From Methylobacterium radiodurans (GTDB lineage Bacteria > Pseudomonadota > Alphaproteobacteria > Rhizobiales > Beijerinckiaceae), in NCBI RefSeq assembly GCF_003173735.1, contig NZ_CP029551.1, forward strand, positions 3,372,001 through 3,436,000: a stretch of DNA of 64,000 nt. Reading direction: 5' to 3'. A program made the position numbers and the translations under genes. Positions within the stretch are counted from its first letter, which is position 1. Each line of letters opens with the position of its first letter. Below, piece after piece: positions 1 to 9,782 of this stretch. Under the pieces are notes generated by a model. It ran no database searches, was not told the origin of the DNA, and saw only the letters and a list, made by a program, of their open reading frames with translations.

Positions 1-1016
1 CGGAGGCCCCCTTCGCCCCGGGCCAGATCCAGCCCGCCAGCCTCGACCTGAGGCTCGGGCGGCGCGTCTTCCGGGTGCGCACGAGCTTCCTGCCGGGCCG
101 CGAGCGCCCGGTCTCCGCCTGCGTGGCGGCGCTCTCCCTGCACGAGATCGACCTCAGCGAGGGCGCGGTGCTGGAGACCGGCTGCGTCTACATCGCCGAG
201 CTGCAGGAGAGTCTCGCGCTGCCGGGGGAGCTTGCGGCCTCCGCGAATCCGAAAAGCTCGACCGGGCGCATCGACGTGTTCACCCGCGTCATCACCGACC
301 GGGCCGCCGCCTTCGATCAGGTCGAGCCTGGCTATGCCGGCCCGCTCTACGCCGAGATCTCGCCGCGCACCTTCCCGGTCCTCGTGCGCACGGGCTCGCG
401 CCTGTCCCAGATCCGCTTCCGCCGGGGCGACCCGCGCCTGCGCGAGGTCGAGCTCGCCGCGCTCCACGCCCGCTCGCCCCTCGTCAGCGTGGCCGAGCCC
501 TCCTTCCAGGGCGGGGTCGCGGTCTCGGTCGATCTCGCGGGCTTCGACGGGCTGATCGGCTACCGCGCCAAGCGCCATACCGGCCTCGTCGACGTCGATG
601 CGCCGGGCCGCCACCCGGTCCGCGACTTCTGGGAGCCGCTCGCCGCCGACGGCTCGGGCACGCTGATCCTCGATCCCGGCCAGTTCTACATCCTGGCCTC
701 CAAGGAGGCGGTGCAGGTGCCGCCCGACCACGCCGCCGAGATGGTGCCGTTCGATCCGCTGGTGGGCGAGTTCCGGGTGCACTACGCCGGCTTCTTCGAT
801 CCCGGCTTCGGCCATGCGGGCGCGGGGGGCAGCGGGGCGCGGGCCGTGCTGGAGGTGCGCTCGCGCGACGTGCCCTTCCTGCTGGAGGACGGCCAGATCG
901 TGGGCCGGCTCGTCTACGAGCGGATGGCGGCCCTGCCGCGCACCCTCTACGGCGCTGCGGGCGCCGGCTCGAACTACCAGGCCCAGGGGCTCAAGCTCTC
1001 GAAGCACTTCGCTTGA
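1..1016 (+). CDS. dcd: dCTP deaminase (2'-deoxycytidine 5'-triphosphate deaminase), 5' end missing
   Basis: The open frame runs into the window from its left edge (frame of position 3), so the start codon lies outside. It would convert dCTP to dUTP and ammonia, feeding dTMP synthesis in the cytosol. The first visible residues include QIQPASLDLRLG, the substrate-binding signature of the Dcd/dUTPase fold. NPKSSTGRID and a second dUTPase-like half (GLIGYRAKRHTG, then DPGQFYILASKE) follow, which fits the duplicated, roughly 370-residue form found in alphaproteobacteria. The C-terminal tail SNYQAQGLKLSKHFA resembles the flexible lid of trimeric Dcd proteins. The GTG at 75 is internal and should not be taken as the start. 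Family identity is from motifs; whether it is mono- or bifunctional cannot be told. Confidence 0.88.
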   Translation, partial: EAPFAPGQIQPASLDLRLGRRVFRVRTSFLPGRERPVSACVAALSLHEIDLSEGAVLETGCVYIAELQESLALPGELAASANPKSSTGRIDVFTRVITDRAAAFDQVEPGYAGPLYAEISPRTFPVLVRTGSRLSQIRFRRGDPRLREVELAALHARSPLVSVAEPSFQGGVAVSVDLAGFDGLIGYRAKRHTGLVDVDAPGRHPVRDFWEPLAADGSGTLILDPGQFYILASKEAVQVPPDHAAEMVPFDPLVGEFRVHYAGFFDPGFGHAGAGGSGARAVLEVRSRDVPFLLEDGQIVGRLVYERMAALPRTLYGAAGAGSNYQAQGLKLSKHFA

Positions 1017-1336
1017 GCGGTCCAGGCACCGGATCCGCAGGGCAAAGCGCGCGCCGCGGCTGGAGACGCGGGCGTCGCGATCGGGCTCGAAGCCCTCTCT
1101 CCGGTCCGCACGTGCGTCGAACCGGCGTCCACTTCGGCGGAGAACTCGTCTGCGGGGCGCCGGATACCCTTGCCCGGCTCGATCGTTCGGCGGGCTCTCC
1201 CCCCGTCCTTCCGGGTTCCGCTCTGCGGCCCCGGGATGACCGGTCAGGGATACGAACCGGCGTGGTCGACCGGCGGCGGCATGACACCGTTCGCCGGCCG
1301 CCCCCTGCCGAAACCCTCCCGCGCGACAATGCCGGT

Positions 1337-1370
1337 CGGCCGGTCCCGGGACGGATCCCGGGACCGGCCG
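1337..1370. terminator. Perfect hairpin between convergent dcd and chemoreceptor genes
   Basis: A 15-bp perfect inverted repeat (CGGCCGGTCCCGGGA and its complement) encloses the tetraloop CGGA. It sits between the 3' ends of two convergent genes, 7 bases from the chemoreceptor stop. No clear U-run follows on either strand, so it may protect ends or act with Rho rather than be a classical intrinsic terminator. In the rest of the 360-base gap (1017-1376) I see nothing else recognisable. Confidence 0.6.
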
Positions 1371-1376
1371 CCGCGC

Positions 1377-3074
1377 TCACGCGGCCCTGACGGTGGCGAG
1401 GAAGCGCTGCACCTCGGCCGAGAGGTGCTCGGACTGGCGCGACAGCTCGGAGGCCGAGGACAGGACCTGCGTCGCGGCCGCGCCCGTCTCGCTCGCCGCG
1501 CCGGCGACGACCGTGACGTTCGTCGTCACCTCCGCGGTGCCGGTCGCGGCCTGGGCGACGTTGCGCACGATCTCCTGGGTCGCCGCGCCCTGCTCCTCGA
1601 CCGCCGCCGCGATCGCGTTGGCGACGCCGCTCAGCTCCCGGATCCGCTCGGTGATGCCGCCGATCGCCGTCACCGCCTGACCGGTCGAGCCCTGGATCCG
1701 GCCGATCTGCGTCGAGATCTCCTCGGTCGCCCGCGCGGTCTGGGCGGCGAGTTCCTTGACCTCGGCCGCGACGACCGCGAAGCCGCGGCCCGCCTCGCCG
1801 GCCCGCGCCGCCTCGATCGTGGCGTTCAAGGCCAGCAGGTTCGTCTGGCCCGCGATCGACGAGATCAGCGCCACCACGTCGCCGATGCGCGCGGCCGCCC
1901 CGCTCAGCGCCTGGACCAGCTCGACCGTCCTGTCGGCCTCCGCCACAGCCGCCAGGGCCAGGCTCGCCGAGCCGTCGACCTGCCGGCCGATCTCGGCCAC
2001 CGACGAGCCCAGTTCCTCGGCGGCCGCCGACACGGTGGCGACGTTCGAGGACGCCTGCTCGGCCGCCGCCGCCACGGCATTCGACTGGCCGGCGGCGATA
2101 TCGGCCGCGCCCGACAGGGAGCGGGCCGTGCCCTGCAGTTCGGTCGCCGCCGACGAGACCGTGCCGATGATGCCGCCGACCGCGCGCTCGAAGTCGTCGG
2201 CCATTCCGCGCATCGCCGCGTTGCGCTGCGCCTCCGCGCCCGTCCGGGCGAGCGCCGTCTCCTGCTCCAGTTGGCGGGTGTGGATCATGTTGTCCTTGAA
2301 CACCTGCACGGCGCCCGCGATCGCGCCGATCTCGTCGCGCCGGTCGCGGTAGCTCACCTCGGTCGTCGCGTCGCCGGCCGCGAGACGTTCGATCAGGGCG
2401 GTCATCCCGCGCAGCGGGCCGGAGACGGTGCGGTTCAGGAGAAGGATGCCGAGGATCGCCGCGCCGATCATCACCATCAGGCCGGTCAGCACGGCGACGC
2501 GCATGTCCGAGGCCGCCGCCGAGGCCGCCGCGATCCGCGTCTCCAGCAGGGCGCGCTCGACCCGATCGACCTCGCCGGCCTTGGCGCGCAGCGCGTCCAT
2601 CGCCGTCTTGCCCTGACCGGAGATCTCGATCTGCCGGGCTTGGCCGCGGGTTTCCGGCTCGCGCATCAGGGCGATCGCGCGGTCGCCAATCTGCTCACGC
2701 CACTGGCGCGCGAGCGCGTCGATCTGGTCGAGGCGCTGCTGCTGCTGCGGGTTGTCGGCGGTCAGGCGGCGCATCTGGGCGGACGCCTCGGCGTAGAGCC
2801 CCGCGCCGGCCTTGTAGGGCTCGAGGAAACGCTCGTCGGCGGCGAGCAGGTAGCCACGCAGTCCGGTCTCCTGATTGAGCATGGCGGTGGTCAGGGCCTG
2901 GACCTGTTCGAGCACCCGGTGGGTGTGCTCGTTCCAGTCGCCGGCGTCCTGCACGGCGGCAGCGCCGCGCCACGTGAGTGCGGCCGTGCCGGCCGCGGTG
3001 AGGATCAAGGCCGAGAAGACCACCGCCAGCTTTGCAACCAGCCTGAGTCGAGCAAATGCGCGCATGTATGTCAC
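1377..3074 (-). CDS. Methyl-accepting chemotaxis protein
   Basis: A 565-residue transmembrane chemoreceptor that would relay a ligand or energy signal to CheA. Order: N-terminal membrane segment (about residues 13-35); a periplasmic CHASE3-like helical sensor ([11 protein letters not shown], typical of CHASE3); a second membrane segment (about 186-210); HAMP ([18 protein letters not shown]); then the MCP signalling hairpin with the invariant tip around [20 protein letters not shown]. The C-terminus (RFLATVRAA) has no NWETF-like CheR docking pentapeptide. The listed start is GTG with AGGA four bases upstream; an ATG at 3065 is the alternative. A paralogue of the same length lies at 40052-41749. 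It is followed by a hairpin at 1337-1370. Confidence 0.92.
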   Translation of the reverse strand: MTYMRAFARLRLVAKLAVVFSALILTAAGTAALTWRGAAAVQDAGDWNEHTHRVLEQVQALTTAMLNQETGLRGYLLAADERFLEPYKAGAGLYAEASAQMRRLTADNPQQQQRLDQIDALARQWREQIGDRAIALMREPETRGQARQIEISGQGKTAMDALRAKAGEVDRVERALLETRIAAASAAASDMRVAVLTGLMVMIGAAILGILLLNRTVSGPLRGMTALIERLAAGDATTEVSYRDRRDEIGAIAGAVQVFKDNMIHTRQLEQETALARTGAEAQRNAAMRGMADDFERAVGGIIGTVSSAATELQGTARSLSGAADIAAGQSNAVAAAAEQASSNVATVSAAAEELGSSVAEIGRQVDGSASLALAAVAEADRTVELVQALSGAAARIGDVVALISSIAGQTNLLALNATIEAARAGEAGRGFAVVAAEVKELAAQTARATEEISTQIGRIQGSTGQAVTAIGGITERIRELSGVANAIAAAVEEQGAATQEIVRNVAQAATGTAEVTTNVTVVAGAASETGAAATQVLSSASELSRQSEHLSAEVQRFLATVRAA

Positions 3075-3307
3075 TGGATCCTACGGGTCGATTGGCGCCG
3101 GTCTGGAGCGAACCTAACCCGGGCATATGCACCGCCAGTAACCGAACCTATAACTTGAACCCGATCCGGAATAACACACCACACAACCGGAGATGAAGAA
3201 GGATATACTACACAACCTTCGGTCACAATTTTCCGGACATGGCCGAAGGCGTCGCCCGGTATGGGCCGGCACGGGACACGATTAGGACAAAAGGTCGCAC
3301 GCCTGCC

Positions 3308-4453
3308 TCAGGTCCCCGACACGCTGCGGGCGAACGCCTGCACCAGCGCCATGTCGAGCTTGTCCGGCATGCCCAGCAGCACGTCGACGGCCTGACCGCT
3401 CGGCATCGGCACCCTGTAGGGCCGGCTCTCGACGAGGGCGGCGTAGATGTCGCAGATCGTCACGAGGCGCACCGGATCGCTGACCGCGCTGCCCGCGAGG
3501 CCGTCGGGATAGCCGGAGCCGTCGAGCGCCTCGTGATGGTGGCGGACGACGTCGAGCGTCAGCGCGTCGAACCCGCCCGCCTCCACGAGGATGCGGTGGC
3601 CGACCGCGGCGTGCGAGCGCATCACCGCCTGCTCCGCGGGGCCCAGGCGGCCGGGCTTGTTCAGGATGTCCAGGGGGATGCGGGCCTTGCCGACGTCGTG
3701 CACCAGGGCGGCGCGCACGATCTGGTGCCGGTCGCGCTCGGAGAAGCCGAGGTCGATCGCGAAGGTCGCGGCGAGCCCGGTCACCAGCAGGCAGTGCTGG
3801 TAGGTGGCGTCGTCGTAGCTGCGCACGGTGGCGAGCCAGCGGTCGAGGCCGCCGGTCTCGACCGCGGTGAGCACGGGCGTCAGGCCCTCGTCGACCGCGG
3901 CGAGCTGCACCGCCTCGCCGTTGCGCACGGCGTCGAGCAGGCCGGTGATCACCGTGCCGGTCTCGACGGCGCTGCGGGCGACGACCGCCTCGATGCCGAC
4001 GGGGGCGGGCCGCAGATGGGCCAGGACCGCCTGCGCCACGGTGCGGACCGGCGTGTCGCCGGGCAGGCAGAGCTCGGCCCCGAGGCTGCGCGCCTCCGCG
4101 AGGCTGCGCTCCCCCATGCTGCGCATCAGGCAGATGAGCGGCGTGCGCGCCCCGCCCGCCGCCGCCCGGAGGGTGCGCAGGCTGCGCGCGGCGGCCGGCT
4201 GGAGCAGGTCGATATCGGCAACGAGGCCGAGTGGGGCCTCGATGCGCCCGGGAAAGCGCCCCTGAACGGTCGAGACACGGCAGGGCGCGATCTGCTCGAG
4301 AAGCTGCGCCAGGGCGATGTTCCGGTCCGGCCGGTCGGTGAGGAGGAGAAGCATGCCCGATGTACGGAACGATTGTAGATGGATGCCGTATCTGTCGTCT
4401 TCAGGCACCAGACCGGGCAAAAGCTGTATCGCATCGACCCGGTCGTTCCCCAA
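3308..4453 (-). CDS. HD-GYP domain protein with N-terminal receiver-like region
   Basis: 381 residues. The C-terminal half holds an intact HD-GYP metal-dependent phosphohydrolase: HDVGK, the downstream IPLDILNKPGRL block, then HHHE and DGSGYPDGL, the GYP signature of cyclic-di-GMP phosphodiesterases. The N-terminal about 130 residues have receiver-like beta strands (MLLLLTDRPDRN, LGLVADIDLL), but I cannot show a full phosphorylation pocket. The start is TTG with AGGA seven bases upstream; an ATG at 4354 would begin at the receiver-like strand. It lies next to a chemoreceptor gene on the same strand, suggesting motility or second-messenger output. A paralogue is at 56496-57545. Cyclic-di-GMP cleavage is inferred from the family. 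Confidence 0.86.
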   Translation of the reverse strand: MGNDRVDAIQLLPGLVPEDDRYGIHLQSFRTSGMLLLLTDRPDRNIALAQLLEQIAPCRVSTVQGRFPGRIEAPLGLVADIDLLQPAAARSLRTLRAAAGGARTPLICLMRSMGERSLAEARSLGAELCLPGDTPVRTVAQAVLAHLRPAPVGIEAVVARSAVETGTVITGLLDAVRNGEAVQLAAVDEGLTPVLTAVETGGLDRWLATVRSYDDATYQHCLLVTGLAATFAIDLGFSERDRHQIVRAALVHDVGKARIPLDILNKPGRLGPAEQAVMRSHAAVGHRILVEAGGFDALTLDVVRHHHEALDGSGYPDGLAGSAVSDPVRLVTICDIYAALVESRPYRVPMPSGQAVDVLLGMPDKLDMALVQAFARSVSGT

Positions 4454-4504
4454 GCCAATCCTGCAGCGCGTCCATCTCAGGTCCCGGCTATGCCGAAAGC
4501 GGCG

Positions 4505-4855
4505 TTAATTCGTCCCGCCGCGGCCGGGGGCGTCCAACATCTCGGCAGCAACGGTGCGCTCCGACGTCGATCGCCCGCCGCCCGGCTCCGACGCATCCCC
4601 GACCGCGGAGGCCCGGACAGCCCCGCGTGCCCTGGCCTCGCTCTCACCGGGAGAACCGCCCACGCGCACGAAGGGCAGGGTAAAGGCGGCCAGGAAGGCG
4701 AGACCGAGCAGCGCGCCGGTGAGCATGCCGGCGGCCACGCCGCCGCCCGCGCGCCGCTGCACGGGGCGGAGAGGGCCGGGCGAGATCCGGCTGCGGCGGC
4801 GGAACAAGAGGCCGCGCGCGGTCGGGCGCTGCGAGGGCGCGAGATCTTCGGTCAT
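4505..4855 (-). CDS. Small hypothetical single-pass membrane protein
   Basis: 116 residues, starting at ATG 4855 (MTEDLAPSQRPT); a TTG 21 bases upstream is the alternative. It has an Arg-rich cytoplasmic-looking N-terminus, one hydrophobic stretch (GMLTGALLGLAFLAAFTLPF, about residues 43-62) and a Gly/Ser/Glu-rich low-complexity tail. I do not recognise a family. It lies downstream of pgl on the same strand with a 127-base gap, and no strong ribosome-binding site is visible. Codon use matches its neighbours. It could be a real membrane peptide or an over-called frame. Confidence 0.45.
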   Translation of the reverse strand: MTEDLAPSQRPTARGLLFRRRSRISPGPLRPVQRRAGGGVAAGMLTGALLGLAFLAAFTLPFVRVGGSPGESEARARGAVRASAVGDASEPGGGRSTSERTVAAEMLDAPGRGGTN

Positions 4856-4982
4856 CGGGGGTCGTCGGCCCGGCAAATCGGTCGCCCCACCGGACCCCGA
4901 CGCCGCGGCGGAATCAAGGCCGTTCGCCGCCGTGCGCGAGAATCCCGCTTCTCTGCGTCAACGAAGCGTGACGCGGCCTCGC

Positions 4983-5717
4983 TCAGGCCCCGGCAGCGGC
5001 CTCGTCCACCAGCCAGACCAGCCGGCCGAGGCTGGTCACGTGGCCTGCCGGCAGGTCCTCGCCCGCGCGGAGGCGGCGCAGCACCTCGCGCTTGCCCGCC
5101 CCGGTGACGAGGAAGAGCGACCAGCGCGCGGAGGCGAGCGCCGGATGGGTCAGGGTGATGCGCGGCACGAAGGGCGCGAGCCCGGCCTCCGGCACTGCGA
5201 CGGCGAGCGCCTCCCGCTCGGCGAGGGCGGGCTTGCCGGGAAACAGGGAGGCGGTGTGCCCGTCCTCGCCGAGGCCCAGCAGGACGAGGTCGAAGAGCGG
5301 CCGGGCGGGATCGAGCCGGTCGGCGCCGTAGAAGTCGAGGAGCGCGCGGGCATAGGCCTCGGCGCCCCGCTCGGGCCCGAGATCGGAGGGGATGAAGTGC
5401 AGGTGCGTCTCCGGCACCGGCGCCCCGTGTCCGAAGGCCTCGCGCACCATGCGGACGTTGCTGCGCGCGTCGTCCCAGGGCACCACCCGGTCGTCGCCGA
5501 AGAACCAGTGCAGCCGGGCCCAGGGCAGGCGATCGACGTAATCGGGCCCGGCCAGCAGCTCGTAGAGGCGCTTGGGCGTCGAGCCGCCCGAGAGGCAGAC
5601 CGCGATCCGGTCCCCGGGCGCCTCGGCGCAGACCGCCACCAGATGGTCGGCCGCCGCGCGGGCGACCGCGTCGGCATCGGGCAGGACCTGGGCGCCCGGG
5701 GGCAGGTGGCTCGGCAT
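4983..5717 (-). CDS. pgl: 6-phosphogluconolactonase
   Basis: 244 residues. It hydrolyses 6-phosphoglucono-1,5-lactone to 6-phosphogluconate in the oxidative pentose phosphate or Entner-Doudoroff entry. Motifs of the DevB/SOL family: CLSGGSTPKRLYELL near residue 40, WFFGDDRVVPWDDARSN near 90, and LLGLGEDGHTASLFPGKPAL near 145. Length is typical. It is the last clear enzyme of the minus-strand carbon operon, 60 bases after gnd. Glucose-6-phosphate dehydrogenase (zwf), its usual partner, is not in this window. Confidence 0.93.
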   Translation of the reverse strand: MPSHLPPGAQVLPDADAVARAAADHLVAVCAEAPGDRIAVCLSGGSTPKRLYELLAGPDYVDRLPWARLHWFFGDDRVVPWDDARSNVRMVREAFGHGAPVPETHLHFIPSDLGPERGAEAYARALLDFYGADRLDPARPLFDLVLLGLGEDGHTASLFPGKPALAEREALAVAVPEAGLAPFVPRITLTHPALASARWSLFLVTGAGKREVLRRLRAGEDLPAGHVTSLGRLVWLVDEAAAGA

Positions 5718-5777
5718 GGGGGTCCTTCGGCGGGTCCGTCGTCTGTTCGGCTATCCCGCGGCGGGGGCCGCGGTTCC

Positions 5778-6764
5778 TCACATCTTCGGCTGCTTCGGCT
5801 CCAGATGGCCGCCGAAGCCCTTTCGCATCGCCGAGAGCAGCTTGTCGGCGTAGCTCTCCTGCTCGCGGGAGCGGAAGCGGCGATAGAGGGCGTTCGACAG
5901 GACGGTGGCCGGCACCCCCTCCTCGACGGCCGCGTTGATGGTCCAGCGGCCCTCGCCCGAATCCTCGACGAAGCCCGAATAGTCCTCCAGGTGCTCGTCG
6001 CCCGCGAGCGCGCTGGCCGTGAGGTCGAGGAGCCAGGAGGAGATCACGCTGCCCCGCCGCCAGACCTCCGCGATGTCGCCGAGTTCGAGTTCGTAGCGGC
6101 GCGCCTCCGGCACGCTCTCGGCATTGGCGTGGCGAAGGATGTCGAAGCCCTCGGCATAGGCCTGCATCAGGCCGTACTCGATGCCGTTGTGGACCATCTT
6201 GACGAAGTGGCCGGCCCCTGAGGGTCCCGCGTGGATGTAGCCGAGTTCGGCGCGCGGATCGCGACCCTCGCGGCCCGGGGTTCGGGGAATCTCGCCGGCG
6301 CCGGGCGCCAGCGTCCTGAAGATCGGGTCGAGCCGGTCGACGGTCGGCTTGTCGCCGCCGATCATCATGCAGTAGCCGCGCTCCAGCCCCCAGACGCCGC
6401 CGGACGTGCCGACATCGACGTAGTGGAGGCCCTTGGGCCGCAGCTCGGCCGCCCGGCGCACGTCGTCGCCGTAGAACGAGTTGCCGCCGTCGATGATCGT
6501 GTCCTCGGGCGCCATCAGGTCGCCGAGTTGCTTCACCGTCTCCTCGGTGATGGCGCCGGCCGGCAGCATCACCCAGGCGGTGCGGGGCGCCTCGAGCTTG
6601 GCGACGAGGTCCTCCAGGCTGTCGGCGCCCGTGGCGCCCGCCTCGACGAGGGCCGCGACCGTCTTGGGGTCGCGGTCGTAGACCACCGCTGAGTGCCCGT
6701 CCCGCAGGAGGCGGCGGACGATGTTGCCGCCCATCCGGCCGAGGCCGATCATGCCGAGTTGCAT
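5778..6764 (-). CDS. gnd: 6-phosphogluconate dehydrogenase, decarboxylating (short YqeC/GndA type)
   Basis: 328 residues, the short form of the enzyme that oxidatively decarboxylates 6-phosphogluconate to ribulose 5-phosphate. The N-terminal Rossmann fold is [16 protein letters not shown]. The substrate motifs are [22 protein letters not shown] and [22 protein letters not shown], the latter carrying the catalytic Lys and the His-Asn pair. Long forms are about 470 residues. Short forms are often NAD-preferring; that is family knowledge, not read from this sequence. It lies 45 bases downstream of the transaldolase-PGI gene, in one operon with it. Confidence 0.93.
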   Translation of the reverse strand: MQLGMIGLGRMGGNIVRRLLRDGHSAVVYDRDPKTVAALVEAGATGADSLEDLVAKLEAPRTAWVMLPAGAITEETVKQLGDLMAPEDTIIDGGNSFYGDDVRRAAELRPKGLHYVDVGTSGGVWGLERGYCMMIGGDKPTVDRLDPIFRTLAPGAGEIPRTPGREGRDPRAELGYIHAGPSGAGHFVKMVHNGIEYGLMQAYAEGFDILRHANAESVPEARRYELELGDIAEVWRRGSVISSWLLDLTASALAGDEHLEDYSGFVEDSGEGRWTINAAVEEGVPATVLSNALYRRFRSREQESYADKLLSAMRKGFGGHLEPKQPKM

Positions 6765-6809
6765 CGCTGCCCTTCCTTAGATCGCCCCCGGTTTGGTTCG
6801 GGACGGAGA

Positions 6810-9656
6810 TCAGCCGATCGCCGCCTTCAGCGCCGCCGCGACGCGCTTCAGCCCCGCGTCGAGATCGCCCTTGATGTGGACCCGGAGCGCCCGCCGCCCG
6901 CGCTCGGCAAGGACGGAGAAATCGCCCCGCGCCTGCGCGGCCACCACCGTGGCGAAGCCGAGCTTGCGCCCGGGGATCGCGAGATCGGCCGTGGGCTCGG
7001 CGGTGATCTGCAGGAACACGCCCGTGTCCGGCCCGCCCTTGTAGGCCTGCCCCGTCGAGTGGAGGAAGCGCGGCCCGAACTCCAGGCAGGTCGCGACGTG
7101 GCGTGCGTCGCGCACGGCGAGACGGCCCTCCTGCAGCACGGCGTGGTTGGCCTCGCTGCGGGGCAGGTAGGCCAGCAGCGCGAGGTAGTCGCCGGCCTTG
7201 AGGCGGCCGAGATGGGCGTGGAGCGCCGGGTCGAGCCCGTCGGCCGCGGGGCCCAGGGCCTCGGCGTTGGCGAGGTCGGCGTAGAGCGCGATGCCCTCGT
7301 CCTCGTAGAGCGGCGCCTCGGCGGGCAGCGACCCGCTCTCTTCCGCGGCTGAGAACAGCTTCTTGGTCTCGACCTTGCTCGCCTCGACGTCGGGCTGGTC
7401 GAACGGGTTGATGCCGAGCACCGCGCCGGCCACTGCCGTCGCCATCTCGAAGCGGAAGAATTCCTGCGGCAACTGCTCGACCTTGTCGAGGCTGATCCGC
7501 ACCACCGGGTGCCCCTCGCGCTCCAGGCTGCGCAGGGCCTCGTCCTGCTGGGTCACGGCGTGGCCGTCGAGGCGCAGATAGACGAAGACGCGGTCGTGGC
7601 CGTAGGCCGCCGGCACGTCCGCCGGCTCGCCGTCGATCGGGATCAGACCCTTGCCCTGCTTGCCGGTCGATTCGGCGATGAGCTGCTCGGCCCAGCCGCC
7701 GAAGCTCGCGATGCCGGGCGAGGCCACCAGCGTGACCTTGTCCCGGCCCTGGAGTGCGGCCGTGCCGAGCAGCGCGCCGAGGCGCACGCCCGGGTTCTCG
7801 GACGGGGGCACCGCCGGCCCGCAGGAGCGCACCATGGTGCGGGCGCAGTCCAGGAACTCCGCAACGTCGATGCCGATGGCCGCCGCCGGCACCAGCCCGA
7901 AGGCCGAGAGCACCGAGTAGCGCCCGCCGATCTGCGGCACCCCGTGGAAGATCTTCTCGAACCGATCGTCCTTCGCGGCCTGCTCCATGGCGGAGCCGGG
8001 ATCCGTGATCGCCACGAAGTGGGAGCCGGCCCTGTCGCCGACGACCTCCTTCATGCGGCCGAGGAAGTAGTCGCGGAAGACGTTCGGCTCCAGCGTCGAG
8101 CCCGACTTCGAGGCGACGATGAAGAGCGTGTTGGGCAGATCGACCGCCGCCTCGACGGCGCGCACCTCGTCCGGATGCGTCGAGTCGAGGATGCGGAGCC
8201 GCGGGAAGCCGTCGCGGTTGCCGTAGGTCAGGCTCAGCACCTCCGGCCCCAGGCTGGAGCCGCCCATGCCGAGCACCACGGCGTCGCTGAAGCCGCGGCC
8301 CTTCACCCAGGCACTGAACTCGGCGTACTGGCCGGCCTTCTCCCGCTCATCCTCGACGATGCGGAGCCAGCCGAGCCACTTGTCCTCGTCGGCACCCGAC
8401 CAGACGGTCCTGTCGTGGGCCCAGAGCCGGCGGATCGCGCCGCTCGCGCGCCAGGACTCGACCACCTCGGCGGTCGCCTTCTCCAAGTCCTCCGCGGTGG
8501 CGAAGCTCTGGCCGTTCAGCCGGTGGCCGAGGAGCGCTGCGCGCTTGCCCGCGACCGCGCCGAGGAGCTTGTCGGCGGCGTCGATGAAGAGCTGCACGCC
8601 CTCGTCCACGAGCTGCCGAGCCACCGCCTCGATATCGATGCCGGCTTTGTCCAGCGCGCTCATCACCGCGCGGGCGCCGTCGAGATCCTCCTCGATGGTG
8701 GCGCGCACCTGCCCGTGGTCGCGGAAGGCATCCATCGTGGCGGGCGGCATGGTGTTGACGGTGTTCGGGCCGATCAGCTCCTCGACGTAGAGCACATCGG
8801 AATAGGCCTTGTTCTTGGTGCCCGTGGAGGCCCAGAGCAGACGCTGCCCCTTGGCGCCCTTCTCAGCGAGCGCGGTCCACGTCGCCTCGGCGAAGATCGC
8901 CTTGTAGCGCTGGTAGGCGAGCTTGGCGTTCGCGATCGCGACCTTGCCCTTGAGCGATTCGAGCGCGGCTTTGGTCGCCGGGTCGTTGGCGGCCGCGATC
9001 TTCTCGTCGAGGAGCTTGTCGACGAGGCTGTCGATGCGGCTGATGAAGAAGCTCGCCACGCTCGCGATCCGCGAGACGTCGTGGCCGGCCTTGGCGCGCG
9101 CCTCCAGTCCTTCCACGAAGGCGCGGGCGACCTTCTCGTACTCCACCTGCGAGAAGAGCAGCGTGACGTTGATCGAGATGCCTTCCGCCGTCAGCTGGCG
9201 GATCGCCGGAATTCCCTTCGGGGTCGCGGGCACCTTCACCATCAGGTTGTCGCGCGAGACCGCCTGATGGAGGCGCCGCGCCTCGGCGAGCGTCGCCTCG
9301 GTGTCGAGCGCGAGGTAGGGCGAGACCTCCAGGCTGACGTAGCCGTCGGCGCCGTCGCTCGCCTCGTAGACCGGGCGCAGCACGTCGGCGGCGTTCTGGA
9401 TGTCCTCGACCGCCATCCCCTCGTAGAGGTCGATGACGCGGGAATCACCCTGCTCCATCACGGCCTTGAGGCTCGCGTCATACTCGTCCGAGTGGCCGAT
9501 CGCCTTCTCGAAGATCGCAGGGTTCGAGGTGACGCCGCGCAGGCCGTCCCGCTCGACGAGCGCCTTCAGCTCGCCCTTGGCGATGAAGCCGCGCGCGACG
9601 AAATCGAGCCAGACCGCCTGATCCTGTTCCGCATGCAGGGCCTTGAGCGCGTTCAT
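6810..9656 (-). CDS. tal-pgi: Bifunctional transaldolase / glucose-6-phosphate isomerase
   Basis: A 948-residue natural fusion. Residues about 1-370 are transaldolase: GVTSNPAIFEKAI near the start and NLMVKVPATPKG with the Schiff-base Lys. Residues about 390-948 are phosphoglucose isomerase: VLGMGGSSLGPEVLSL, ASKSGSTLEPNVF, and a GGRYSVLSAFGLVPAA block. It links sedoheptulose-7-P/glyceraldehyde-3-P with erythrose-4-P/fructose-6-P, and then fructose-6-P with glucose-6-P. The reading frame is continuous, so this is a fusion and not two genes. It lies between tkt and gnd, which fits coordinated control of the non-oxidative and oxidative pentose phosphate branches. Confidence 0.95.
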   Translation of the reverse strand: MNALKALHAEQDQAVWLDFVARGFIAKGELKALVERDGLRGVTSNPAIFEKAIGHSDEYDASLKAVMEQGDSRVIDLYEGMAVEDIQNAADVLRPVYEASDGADGYVSLEVSPYLALDTEATLAEARRLHQAVSRDNLMVKVPATPKGIPAIRQLTAEGISINVTLLFSQVEYEKVARAFVEGLEARAKAGHDVSRIASVASFFISRIDSLVDKLLDEKIAAANDPATKAALESLKGKVAIANAKLAYQRYKAIFAEATWTALAEKGAKGQRLLWASTGTKNKAYSDVLYVEELIGPNTVNTMPPATMDAFRDHGQVRATIEEDLDGARAVMSALDKAGIDIEAVARQLVDEGVQLFIDAADKLLGAVAGKRAALLGHRLNGQSFATAEDLEKATAEVVESWRASGAIRRLWAHDRTVWSGADEDKWLGWLRIVEDEREKAGQYAEFSAWVKGRGFSDAVVLGMGGSSLGPEVLSLTYGNRDGFPRLRILDSTHPDEVRAVEAAVDLPNTLFIVASKSGSTLEPNVFRDYFLGRMKEVVGDRAGSHFVAITDPGSAMEQAAKDDRFEKIFHGVPQIGGRYSVLSAFGLVPAAAIGIDVAEFLDCARTMVRSCGPAVPPSENPGVRLGALLGTAALQGRDKVTLVASPGIASFGGWAEQLIAESTGKQGKGLIPIDGEPADVPAAYGHDRVFVYLRLDGHAVTQQDEALRSLEREGHPVVRISLDKVEQLPQEFFRFEMATAVAGAVLGINPFDQPDVEASKVETKKLFSAAEESGSLPAEAPLYEDEGIALYADLANAEALGPAADGLDPALHAHLGRLKAGDYLALLAYLPRSEANHAVLQEGRLAVRDARHVATCLEFGPRFLHSTGQAYKGGPDTGVFLQITAEPTADLAIPGRKLGFATVVAAQARGDFSVLAERGRRALRVHIKGDLDAGLKRVAAALKAAIG

Positions 9657-9729
9657 GTCGATCCCTCGGATGAATGGGGGGCGCGAGACGGGCGCCGCCC
9701 CGGACGGGGCCTACGGACGATGTAGGGGC

Positions 9730-9782
9730 GCGGGCCGCCCCACCCCAGGGGGCGGCCCGCTCTGCGGCCCGACTTTCGGGCC
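9730..9782 (-). terminator. Tandem GC hairpins between tkt and tal-pgi
   Basis: Two hairpins follow the tkt stop on the minus strand. The first is GGCCCGA with its complement and a 3-base loop (9766-9782, reaching into the end of tkt). The second is a 12-bp perfect stem, GCGGGCCGCCCC with its complement (9730-9760). There is no U-run, so partial attenuation or mRNA end protection inside the operon is more likely than full termination. Confidence 0.5.

Noticed and set aside
1170..3158. A 662-codon open frame on the plus strand opposite the chemoreceptor
   Set aside because: It is a mirror frame of GC-rich DNA, rich in Arg/Gly/Asp/His, with no domain; the minus-strand frame has full MCP motifs.
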